In this document: piece by piece, positions 52,272-59,301 of the stretch
Position numbering within the stretch: the stretch's first letter is position 1
Layout of the letters: each line of letters starts with the position of its first letter
Assembly (NCBI GenBank): GCA_040500365.1
Contig: CP148031.1
Coordinates: 1,550,001 to 1,614,000 of the forward strand
Length of the DNA: 64,000 bases
Direction of reading: 5' to 3'
From: Dehalobacter alkaniphilus
GTDB taxonomy: Bacteria; Bacillota; Desulfitobacteriia; Desulfitobacteriales; Syntrophobotulaceae
Notes under the pieces: generated by a model
Seen by the model: only the letters and a program-made list of their open reading frames with translations
What the model was told of the DNA's origin: nothing
Databases searched by the model: none
Translations under genes and position numbers: made by a program

Positions 52272-52658
52272 GTGAATAAGGATTATTTAATACCAAGAGA
52301 TAAGTTCGATATAGAATCTGTCGAGCGAATAAAGAATGCTGATATTGAGAGTATTGAACCAGTTTTATCTCAAATTTTTGAATGGGTTGAGGATATTAAC
52401 TGGCCAGTTGCTAGAGAATTAGTTAAAGTTTTGGTTAAGTTTGATGATTTAATAATACCTTACCTAAAAGATTTAATACAGAGACCAGATGGGTTGAGGG
52501 AATACTCAGTTTATTATCATATGATGCCTTTGTTAAATGAAAGACAGTTACTTTTATTAAGAGATGAGTTGGAAAGGGTAGCAAACAGCCCATCAAGATT
52601 TGAAAAAGAAGAAGAATATGATGAGATTGCACTTCAATATTTGCAAAAATTATTGTGA
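52272..52658 (+). CDS. Cassette C4 protein, DUF5071-like
   Basis: 128 residues: MNKDYLIPRDKFDIESVERI, then IFEWVEDINWPVARELVKVL and two further helices. The pattern L(I/V)PxDK...NWPVA matches the DUF5071 family, a helical repeat protein of unknown role, often located near polymorphic-toxin or immunity genes. GTG 52272 follows GGAGCGG. Single gene of cassette C4. Confidence 0.75.
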   Translation: MNKDYLIPRDKFDIESVERIKNADIESIEPVLSQIFEWVEDINWPVARELVKVLVKFDDLIIPYLKDLIQRPDGLREYSVYYHMMPLLNERQLLLLRDELERVANSPSRFEKEEEYDEIALQYLQKLL

Positions 52659-52751
52659 TGTTTTATATATTCGTTGACGCAGCGGAAATTGCTGTAATTG
52701 TTTAAGGCATCGCCATCCGTGGCGCTGCTGAGTCTGGAGGCACGATACGTC

Positions 52752-52827
52752 GTAGAACAGAGAATTTACGTAACTTTGCAAATGATGCATGTGGAAAGAC
52801 GCTACGTAAATTCTCGAGACGTTATAT
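52752..52827 (+). repeat. attC site 4 (end of cassette C4)
   Basis: R'' GTAGAAC (52752-52758) and R' GTTATAT (52821-52827). GAGAATTTACGTA (52760-52772) pairs perfectly with TACGTAAATTCTC (52803-52815). CACGATACGTCGTAGAAC is the inverse of the start of C4, with a single mismatch. Confidence 0.88.
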
Positions 52828-52891
52828 AAAATTGGACGGGGTGCGCGACATCGTGTCGCGCGTTTTGAAAGAAAGGATTTGGAGTAAGGAA

Positions 52892-53362
52892 ATGAAATAC
52901 GTTTGTTCTCTGATTGTCGTGAAAGATGTACAAAGATCAAGGTATTTTTATGAGAAGTTAGGCCAAAAAGTAAAATATGATTTTGGCGAAAACATAGAGT
53001 TTGATGGGGGTTTTGCTATTCATCTGGAAGAACATTATGAAAAACTACTAGGGATAGGGCAAAATAATATCCAGAATAAATCTAATAACTTTGAATTATA
53101 TTTTGAAACAGAAGAAATTGGCAGAGTATTTGATGAAATGAAAGAAGTAGGAGTAGAATTTATCCATGAGGTAAGAGAGCAGCCATGGGGGCAAAGGGTA
53201 ATGCGGTTTTATGATACGGATTATCACATTATCGAAGTAGGGGAATCAATGGAATCTGTAGCAATTCGATACTTTCAATCTGGAATGACGGTAGAGGATA
53301 TTTGTAAGAGAACTTCATTGCCTGGAGAGTTTGTTCGGAAAGCAATAGATTTGGGGGAATAG
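52892..53362 (+). CDS. Cassette C5 protein, VOC/glyoxalase fold
   Basis: 156 residues. The N-terminal part (about 1-115) is a vicinal-oxygen-chelate domain: CSLIVVKDVQRSRYFYEKLG, then FAIHLEEH and MRFYDTDYHIIEVGE. Such proteins bind metals or drugs such as bleomycin, or act as glyoxalase-like enzymes; fosfomycin and bleomycin resistance proteins of this fold are known from cassettes. The last 35 residues (VEDICKRTSLPGEFVRKAID) look like a short extra helix pair. ATG 52892 follows GGAG; the earlier frame start lies in the attC flank. Confidence 0.75.
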   Translation: MKYVCSLIVVKDVQRSRYFYEKLGQKVKYDFGENIEFDGGFAIHLEEHYEKLLGIGQNNIQNKSNNFELYFETEEIGRVFDEMKEVGVEFIHEVREQPWGQRVMRFYDTDYHIIEVGESMESVAIRYFQSGMTVEDICKRTSLPGEFVRKAIDLGE

Positions 53363-53420
53363 TAAATGTTTATGGGCCTCCCATCCGTGGTCGGCTCTGA
53401 ATTTCGGGCCGTCCAACTTT

Positions 53421-53493
53421 ACATAACAGCGTGTTTACGACACTTTGCCAATATGAATGTGGTTGGGGCGCGTCGTAAACACGCGAAACGTTA
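53421..53493 (+). repeat. attC site 5 (end of cassette C5), entered by intron 2
   Basis: R'' ACATAAC (53421-53427). GCGTGTTTACGAC (53429-53441) pairs perfectly with GTCGTAAACACGC (53472-53484). R' reads GTTA (53490-53493) and is then interrupted by a group II intron. TCCAACTTTACATAAC is the inverse of GTTATATAAAATTGGA at the start of C5, with two mismatches. Confidence 0.83.
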
Positions 53494-55392
53494 GTGCGCC
53501 AAGCAAAGCTTGGTACTTCTTGCAAGGTGAAAGTCCTTGCTGGGTAAGGTCTAGCCAACCACCCATATCGAGTGTTGCGCCGAAACTGGCAACAGTAAGG
53601 CGAAGCGTACACAGAGAACTATATAGGCCATAGGGGGAACCGTAACTCCTGAAGCAAATTCAGCCTCGTAAACGTGATAAATGCAGATGGCGACGTGTTT
53701 AACGTCACGGAAGCCAACACAGAGGGATCGAAAAGGCAAGATTCCCGAGGGTCTGCCGGGGTCAGAGAACATGGCATGTATGGAGAGAAGGATCAGGAAC
53801 TTGGGAGACCCTGTTTGTTCCGGCGAAAGCCGGTAGGACTTACCAATCGAAAAAGAGGAAGGTTGATGACAGACAGGGAGTCGGATTAACCCATACTACT
53901 CTGAGGTCGGGAAAGCCGGCTACATGGGGAAGGGGTTAACGAGAGTATGCAGCTTGCAAAGGAAACATCAACCGGACAAGCAGGATCGGAGAAATTGATG
54001 CGAACTTCCCTGCAAGGAATAGCACAGAAAGCAAAAAGACTTAAAAGCTATCGATTTCGCAACTTATACCGGATGCTCAACTACAGCTCACTCACAGAAG
54101 CCTGGAAAACGAACAACAAAAAGGCAGCTGCCGGAGTGGACAAAGTAACAGCCAAGGAATTTGCAGAAGAGCTTAAGCAAAACATAGAAAACCTGGCAGA
54201 GCATCTGGAAAAGAAAAGATATCGGGCAAAGTTGTTACGAAGGGTAGACATACCGAAAGGGGAAGGAAAAACAAGACCGCTGGGAATACCAGCCATAGCG
54301 GATAAGCTCGTGCAGAGCGCAGCGGCAAAGATATTGGAAGCCATCTATGAGCAGGATTTCCTTGCAAGTAGTTATGGATACCGGCCAAAAGTCAGTGCTC
54401 ACACAGCAATCAAAGACTTAAGCAAAGAACTTAACTATGGCGACTACAGCTACATCGTAGAAGCAGACATCAAAGGATTCTTTCAAAACATAGACCACGC
54501 TTGGCTAATAAGAATGCTAGAGCAACGAATAGATGACAAGGCATTTGTGGGACTCATCAAAAAGTGGCTCAAAGCAGGAATCTTAAAGCAGGATGGAGAA
54601 GTGGAACATCCAATAACAGGAAGTCCGCAAGGCGGAATCATTAGTCCAATACTAGCGAATACTTATCTGCACTATGTACTTGACCTATGGTTTGAGAAGA
54701 TAGTAAAACCAAACTGCGAAGGAGAAGCGTATCTATGCAGGTACTGCGATGATTTTGTATGTGCGTTCCAATATAAAGGAGATGCCGACAAATTCTACAG
54801 GTCGCTACCTAAACGGTTAGAGAAATTCGGACTGGAACTGGCAGTGGATAAGACCCAAATCATCCAATTCAATCGATGGTTGAGAAAACAAAGCAGCAGC
54901 TTTGAATACTTGGGGTTCGAATTTCGATGGGGAGTATCTCGCCGGGGGAAAACAATAATCACCAGGAGAACAGCCAGGAAAAGGTTAAGGAAGTCCCTGG
55001 CAAACTTCAAAGAATGGTGCAGAGAGAACCGGAACAAAAGACTAAGACGATTGTTCCCGGAGCTAAACAGCAAATTAAGGGGCTATTACAACTACTATGG
55101 GCTGATAGGAAACTCTGGAAGGCTGAGAGAATTCTACGAACAGGCAATGAAAACCCTGTACAAATGGCTGAATAGAAGGAGTCAAAGGAAAAGCTTTGAT
55201 TGGAGCGAGTTTAATAGGGTATTAAAAAGGTATGGAGTACTAACCCCAAGGATAGTCGAAACAAACCAGAAGCAGCTTAGCTTTGGGTTTTAAGCTTTAT
55301 TACGGAAGCGAATACTCTTGAAGAGCCCGGTGCGGTAGTTCCGCACGCCGGGATCTGTGCGGGGGGTGTCGGGCGACCGGCATCTCTACCGT
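53494..55392 (+). mobile_element. Group II intron 2, inserted at the right core of attC 5
   Basis: About 1.9 kb. It starts GTGCGCCAAGC directly after GTTA of the R' box, that is, within three bases of the integron cleavage point. About 450 bases of structured RNA precede the reverse transcriptase gene. Domain V (GAGCCCGGTGCGG...CCGCACGCCGGG) and domain VI follow, and the end is CTCTACC or two bases later. Ending at 55392 restores GTTAGACGA, the exact complement of the R'' box of attC 6, so I prefer that end. This position is what is expected of the attC-targeting class C introns. Confidence 0.8.
53947..55293 (+). CDS. ltrA: Group II intron reverse transcriptase/maturase 2
   Basis: 448 residues. 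RT motifs: KAAAGVDKVTAKEF, TRPLGIPAIADKLV, SSYGYRPKVSAHTAI, GSPQGGIISPILAN and the catalytic RYCDDFV. The box reads YCDD where most group II enzymes have YADD. The X domain contains LRGYYNYYGLIG. No HNH domain is present. It is clearly different from RT 1 in the same array, so the two introns arrived separately. The ATG at 53947 follows GAGAG. Confidence 0.9.
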   Translation: MQLAKETSTGQAGSEKLMRTSLQGIAQKAKRLKSYRFRNLYRMLNYSSLTEAWKTNNKKAAAGVDKVTAKEFAEELKQNIENLAEHLEKKRYRAKLLRRVDIPKGEGKTRPLGIPAIADKLVQSAAAKILEAIYEQDFLASSYGYRPKVSAHTAIKDLSKELNYGDYSYIVEADIKGFFQNIDHAWLIRMLEQRIDDKAFVGLIKKWLKAGILKQDGEVEHPITGSPQGGIISPILANTYLHYVLDLWFEKIVKPNCEGEAYLCRYCDDFVCAFQYKGDADKFYRSLPKRLEKFGLELAVDKTQIIQFNRWLRKQSSSFEYLGFEFRWGVSRRGKTIITRRTARKRLRKSLANFKEWCRENRNKRLRRLFPELNSKLRGYYNYYGLIGNSGRLREFYEQAMKTLYKWLNRRSQRKSFDWSEFNRVLKRYGVLTPRIVETNQKQLSFGF

Positions 55393-55933
55393 GACGACGA
55401 AAGACCATGCGGGACGCCGCGCATCCATGCGCGGATTGGAAAAGAACGAATTAATGATCGGATTATACATATTTGTTGGATATAGCGAAACAAACAGAAT
55501 ATGGCTTAGAGGGAGATAGAATGAATAGAGGACTAAAGAACCTTTTTAATGATGAAATGGTAAGAATTCCATATGGAGAAATAGAATTGAGAGACGATAG
55601 AATAAAACATACATGGAAGGTTGAAATACAGCCCTTTCTCTTATCAAAATATCCGGTAACGCAAGATGTATATTTTGCTATTACCCAAAAATCTCCTTTT
55701 GCTTTCAAAGGAGATCGAAACCCTGTCGAGAATATTTCTTGGAGTGAAGCGATAGAGTTTTGCAATCTGCTATCTCAAAATGAAGGATTGTCAGAATACT
55801 ACTCAATAAGCAGTGAAGGAAATATAGTCACATGTAATAAAGAAGAAGACGGCTATCGACTCCCGACCGAAGCAGAATGGCAATATGCATGTCAAGGTGG
55901 AAAAAAAGAAGTTAGATACGGAGATATTAATAA

Positions 55934-57594
55934 CTGAAGTTTCGCACCCCTCAAAACCCTTGTATCTCTAATTTAAAGGTATCCTAATGCCAGTGGTTCC
56001 TTCTGATTATTACCGATTAACTGGCATTTTTAAGGGCTATAAGCTGATTACTAAGAAAAGAATTCTCAAATAGTTCTTTCAAATGTTCATATTCACTGGA
56101 ATTCCTAAATTCCAAAATGTCCACTAAACCAGACTTGGCGATGCTGGTGATCACCACTTGCAGCAAATCATCAAATAATTCCCAGAGCCGCTCCGCTACA
56201 TTCTTCTCTATGAGTTCGTCCTTGATTTCCGCAAATAATCCTTCTAAGGATTCGTAGGCGTTTACTCGTCGAAAATAGGCTAGGAGTGTATAGAGGAGAT
56301 AGCAGGTCGTGATATGGGCAATCTGCGCATCGAAATCCCTCGATTGACAAGTCCCGAGCTTCAAATGCTGCTTGGCTTCCTTAAAAAAGACTTCGATGGT
56401 CCAACGGATACTGTAAATCTCCAACATACTCAATAAACTAAGAGATATATCCGTCGAGAGGAACAGTCTAAATTTCTTTTGATAGGGAAACCGGCAAAAA
56501 TACAGTTTGATTTGTCCGATTCCTTCATAATCAACAAGGACTTCGAAATAACGGATATTCCGTTTCCTACAGCGTTTTTCGTTTCCCTCACTTTTGAGGA
56601 CCGATTTTAATTGGCTGGCATTAAGGGAAGTCTCTTTGTAGCGATACTTCCTCGTATCTTGCCGAACACCACAGACCAAATGCATCGATTTTTTGTCTAA
56701 TCCTCGAATCGTTTGAATGAACTCGTAACTGCTGAACCAGCTGTCAACCAGGACATATTTAGCCTTAAACCCCTGTTTTACCGCCCGTTTTATCATATCC
56801 AGACCGTTCGAAATTTTGCTAACATGGCATTCTCTGATCCGTTTAGCCCCAGCAGATTTGGGGTCTCGTTGCTTTTTGAACCGTTCTTTACGGTGCCTTG
56901 CCTTTTTTAAGGGCTTTTCCACTTGTAAAGTGAAGTCTATAGGCGTGAGGCTTTTACCATCGAAGAAACCAAGGGTTAAATTTTTAAAGCCTAATTTGCT
57001 ACCTTTCTTCCCTGCAACATGGTCAAACACCTGGGTCATTTGTTCAATTCTTCGACCTGTCTTAGCAAGAGTTGTATCATCTAGAATGAAAGCGGACTTT
57101 TCATCCACTTCGTTCGTAGGATTAACCAATCGTTGAAACTGTTTGGATATACCGATCAGCAATGCTCTCCAAGGCATTTTTTCATTGTTCTTCAGTCGAT
57201 ATATGGAATCTTTCTTCATAGTAGTAACCTTTTGGAAATCGCTTTTATATAACGCGTGGACACTTTTCAGTAACATTAGGGGCAACATCAACATTAGTGA
57301 GAGGATTTCCGCGGAACTGTAACCATCCTGTTTCAGAAAACCAACTTTGCGGCAAAGCGTTTTAAGCTTGAACGTCTTCATAACTTCACATATAATATTG
57401 TTAATCGAATAGCCGTGATTTTGGAGTACGTTTTCAATTTCTTTGACAGGTTTCCGCATGATAACACCTCATTTTTGGTTGATTTGGAGTAGCATCTTAT
57501 TATACCAAAAACCTAGTGTTCATGCGGATTTTTATCGTTTTTTCGTCTTATTCTAAGCCGAATTTTCGGCTGTTTTATGGGTGCGAAACTTCAG
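55934..57594 (-). mobile_element. IS4-family insertion sequence, 1661 bp
   Basis: Terminal inverted repeats CTGAAGTTTCGCACCC (55934-55949) and GGGTGCGAAACTTCAG (57579-57594) are perfect over 16 bp. The 7-base target duplication TTAATAA flanks it (55927-55933 and 57595-57601). It carries one transposase gene on the minus strand. The clean duplication and intact target frame point to a recent insertion. Confidence 0.93.
56017..57459 (-). CDS. IS4-family DDE transposase
   Basis: 480 residues, complete. The catalytic triad is seen as FILDDTTLAK (D), VLVDSWFSSYEF (D) and the YREK-type block YSIRWTIEVFFKEAKQHLKLG (E). The N-terminal 100 residues form a helical DNA-binding region. It fills almost the whole IS and appears intact, so the element is likely still able to move. 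Confidence 0.92.
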   Translation of the reverse strand: MRKPVKEIENVLQNHGYSINNIICEVMKTFKLKTLCRKVGFLKQDGYSSAEILSLMLMLPLMLLKSVHALYKSDFQKVTTMKKDSIYRLKNNEKMPWRALLIGISKQFQRLVNPTNEVDEKSAFILDDTTLAKTGRRIEQMTQVFDHVAGKKGSKLGFKNLTLGFFDGKSLTPIDFTLQVEKPLKKARHRKERFKKQRDPKSAGAKRIRECHVSKISNGLDMIKRAVKQGFKAKYVLVDSWFSSYEFIQTIRGLDKKSMHLVCGVRQDTRKYRYKETSLNASQLKSVLKSEGNEKRCRKRNIRYFEVLVDYEGIGQIKLYFCRFPYQKKFRLFLSTDISLSLLSMLEIYSIRWTIEVFFKEAKQHLKLGTCQSRDFDAQIAHITTCYLLYTLLAYFRRVNAYESLEGLFAEIKDELIEKNVAERLWELFDDLLQVVITSIAKSGLVDILEFRNSSEYEHLKELFENSFLSNQLIALKNAS

Positions 57595-58010
57595 TTAATA
57601 AGATTGCATGGTATAAAGAAAATTCTGAAGGTAGAACACATGAAGTAGGGACAAAAGAGCCGAATGCATGGGGATTGTATGATATGTTAGGAAATGTCTG
57701 GGAATGGTGTTGGGATATCTATGATGAGAAAGTATATGGTCCTTATCGAATTTTTCGTGGTGGCGGTTGGTTTGACCCTGAAAGAGGTTGTTTAGCAACA
57801 AATCGTCGTCGGGGTCATCCAACATTTCGAATAGATGACCTTGGATTTCGACTTGCCAAATCACTAAAACAAGGGACCAAAATCCAATTGAACAAAGAGT
57901 TGATATAGAGTTCTTCGCATTATTCTTATTGAGTACATCAAATATAGTTAGATGGGACGTTTAAGGGACTCCCGTCCTGGTCGTCTCTGAATTTGGGGGC
58001 ATGGTCCATC

Positions 58011-58085
58011 GTCTAACAGCGAAGTTCCGCAACTTAGAATAGATGAATGTATTAAGACGCTGCGGAACTTCGCGAGACGTTCTAC
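58011..58085 (+). repeat. attC site 6 (end of cassette C6)
   Basis: R'' GTCTAAC (58011-58017) and R' GTTCTAC (58079-58085). GCGAAGTTCCGCA (58019-58031) pairs perfectly with TGCGGAACTTCGC (58061-58073). R' begins a seventh cassette whose first bases match C1 and C4 but which ends after 33 bases. Confidence 0.87.
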
Positions 58086-58192
58086 GAAATATCATGCAAA
58101 GACGCGCCATCCTCAGATTGTGTAAAAACACAGGAGATAATGAACAAATATGTATAATTAAGTAGAAGCTTGGTGTTATAAGGAGAAAAATT

Positions 58193-58237
58193 ATGCCATA
58201 TAAAAACGGAATAAATCGTGATCAAATTAAAAAATGA
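58193..58237 (+). CDS. 14-codon leader-like ORF upstream of arr
   Basis: ATG CCA TAT AAA and so on, encoding MPYKNGINRDQIKK, with a good AAGGAG eight bases upstream, and TATAAT at 58153-58158 before it. It ends 58 bases before arr. It could be a regulatory leader peptide or the stub of a gene lost at the array boundary. Confidence 0.35.
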   Translation: MPYKNGINRDQIKK

Positions 58238-58295
58238 TATTCGAGGAGTAGGTAATGGAAACAACCTGTTTACCACGGGGAGGTAAGGATAGGAA

Positions 58296-58730
58296 ATGAA
58301 TATACAGAACGAACGGACACCGTCTAAAACAATGGATCACGGACCTTTCTACCACGGCACCAAAGCCGACCTGAAGGCGAGAGACATGCTGGAACCTGGC
58401 TATAGCTCTAATTATGGCGAGAGAAAGAAGGCCAACTACGTCTATCTGACTGCGACATTGGATGCGGCAACGTGGGGAGCGGAACTGGCAGTGGGCGACG
58501 GACCCGGTCGAATCTATCGTGTAGAGCCCACAGGTCCCATCGAGGATGATCCTAATCTGACAGACAAGAAGTTTCCAGGGAATCCAACGAGATCCTACCG
58601 AACCCAACGCCCACTACGAGTAATGGGCGAGGTTTTAGACTGGAAGGGGCACTCTCCGGAGGAGCTCAAAAACATGCGATATCACCTTGACAAGCTTAAA
58701 CGGCTCGGAATCGAGGCAATCGACGAATAA
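58296..58730 (+). CDS. arr: NAD+-dependent rifampin ADP-ribosyltransferase (Arr)
   Basis: 144 residues, the normal Arr length. The family pattern is very clear: FYHGTKADLKARDMLEPGY, YLTATLDAATWGAELA, GRIYRVEPTGPIEDDPNLTD, KKFPGNPTRSYRTQ and GEVLDWKGHSPEEL. It inactivates rifamycins by ADP-ribosylating the C23 hydroxyl. The gene is richer in GC than the cassettes and has no attC after it, though it lies 180 bases after the start of a truncated cassette. Arr genes are well known as integron cassettes elsewhere, so this copy may have arrived through the array or sit beside it by chance. AGGATAGGAA precedes the ATG. Confidence 0.9.
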   Translation: MNIQNERTPSKTMDHGPFYHGTKADLKARDMLEPGYSSNYGERKKANYVYLTATLDAATWGAELAVGDGPGRIYRVEPTGPIEDDPNLTDKKFPGNPTRSYRTQRPLRVMGEVLDWKGHSPEELKNMRYHLDKLKRLGIEAIDE

Positions 58731-58921
58731 AAGATTGATGATGTCAAAAATACTGATAAATTCATAAGTCAATTACAAATAAGAAATTGCTTAGAGGCCA
58801 ATAACAATGGATAAATCGGCATTTTTTGTGGATTTCCTTATAAGGTGAGCAAATTCCCAAAGACATATGTACCTTAATTATCTCAAACTAACCTTCCTTT
58901 TTCCTTTCAGAGTAACATAAT

Positions 58922-58961
58922 AAAAAACGAGCTCCTAATTTTTAATCAGGAACTCGTTTTT
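58922..58961. terminator. Bidirectional terminator after arr
   Basis: AAAAACGAGCTCCT pairs with AGGAACTCGTTTTT, flanked by A and T runs on the two sides. It lies between the plus-strand arr gene and a minus-strand small ORF. No attC is found from 58731 to here. Confidence 0.8.
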
Positions 58962-59016
58962 ACTCACTTAAGGTTTGGCTATATGAAATTAGCATCATTT
59001 TTCATCACGCCCCTTT

Positions 59017-59121
59017 TTAGGAGATTTTTTTGAGGACATTCTTTGACTCAGAAGCTTTTAAAGATTCAAGCCCAACTGAAGCGAGAATTTCTTCAATTAT
59101 ATTAATTTGTTTCTTGCTCAA
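59017..59121 (-). CDS. Small ORF, 34 aa, unknown
   Basis: TTG start with AAAGGTGG upstream on the minus strand; encodes MSKKQINIIEEILASVGLES followed by a lysine-serine tail. No match recognised. It ends close to the bidirectional terminator, which supports real expression. Peptides of this size in Clostridia can be signal precursors, but nothing else supports that. Confidence 0.35.
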   Translation of the reverse strand: MSKKQINIIEEILASVGLESLKASESKNVLKKIS

Positions 59122-59301
59122 ATGCACACCACCTTTCATAAAATCTAATGATATCATAGAATATATAATTTGACAAGGTAAATTTATTCGGTATTTATTC
59201 GGTATGTAAATTCATTCGCTAGCGTTTATACTCAAGCCTTCACCATCCGAAGCCCGTCTACGTATGCTGTAATTAAAGCTACCAAAAAGGCGGGAATCAA
59301 A

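Larger units (their letters stand above)
55521..57908 (+). pseudogene. SUMF1/formylglycine-enzyme-like gene of cassette C6, split by an IS
   Basis: The first part (55521-55933) encodes the N-terminal FGE-sulfatase fold: MVRIPYGEIELRDD, YPVTQDVYFAI, NISWSEAIEFCNLL and RLPTEAEWQYACQGG. The second part (57602-57908) continues with AWGLYDMLGNVWEWCWDIYD and RIFRGGGWFDPERG. Removing the insertion and one copy of the 7-base duplication gives exactly 720 bases, 240 codons in one frame, so a 239-residue protein is restored. The GNVWEW and RGGGW motifs are typical of the family, which contains formylglycine-generating enzymes and the sensor or diversified C-lectin-like domains. The copper-binding active-site cysteines of true FGE are not evident. 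Confidence 0.85.
45327..58112 (+). mobile_element. Integron cassette array without integrase (CALIN)
   Basis: Six attC-like sites (47.7, 48.5, 52.1, 52.8, 53.4 and 58.0 kb) divide the region into plus-strand cassettes: C1 45327-47728, C2 47729-48569, C3 48570-52177, C4 52178-52821, C5 52822-53490 and C6 53491-58079, plus the first 33 bases of C7. The boundaries are defined by G^TT at each right core. The proof of cassette nature is that each left core (AAC box) is complementary to the first bases of its own cassette and not to the next one: GCCTAAC with GTTAGGC in C2, CCGATAAC with GTTATCGG in C3, GTCGTAGAAC with GTTCTACGAC in C4. All cassette genes read the same way. Codon use is AT-rich and unlike the flanking core genes. 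The array has taken two group II introns and one insertion sequence and breaks off inside C7. Confidence 0.85.

Noticed and set aside
47658..58085. CRISPR array
   Set aside because: The repeated units are 76-bp imperfect palindromes separated by gene-length segments of 0.6-4.6 kb, with no cas genes; spacing and structure fit attC, not CRISPR.
58731..58921. A further attC after arr
   Set aside because: No AAC box complementary to GTTCTACG and no paired 10-13 bp arms were found; only the terminator at 58922-58961 is present.
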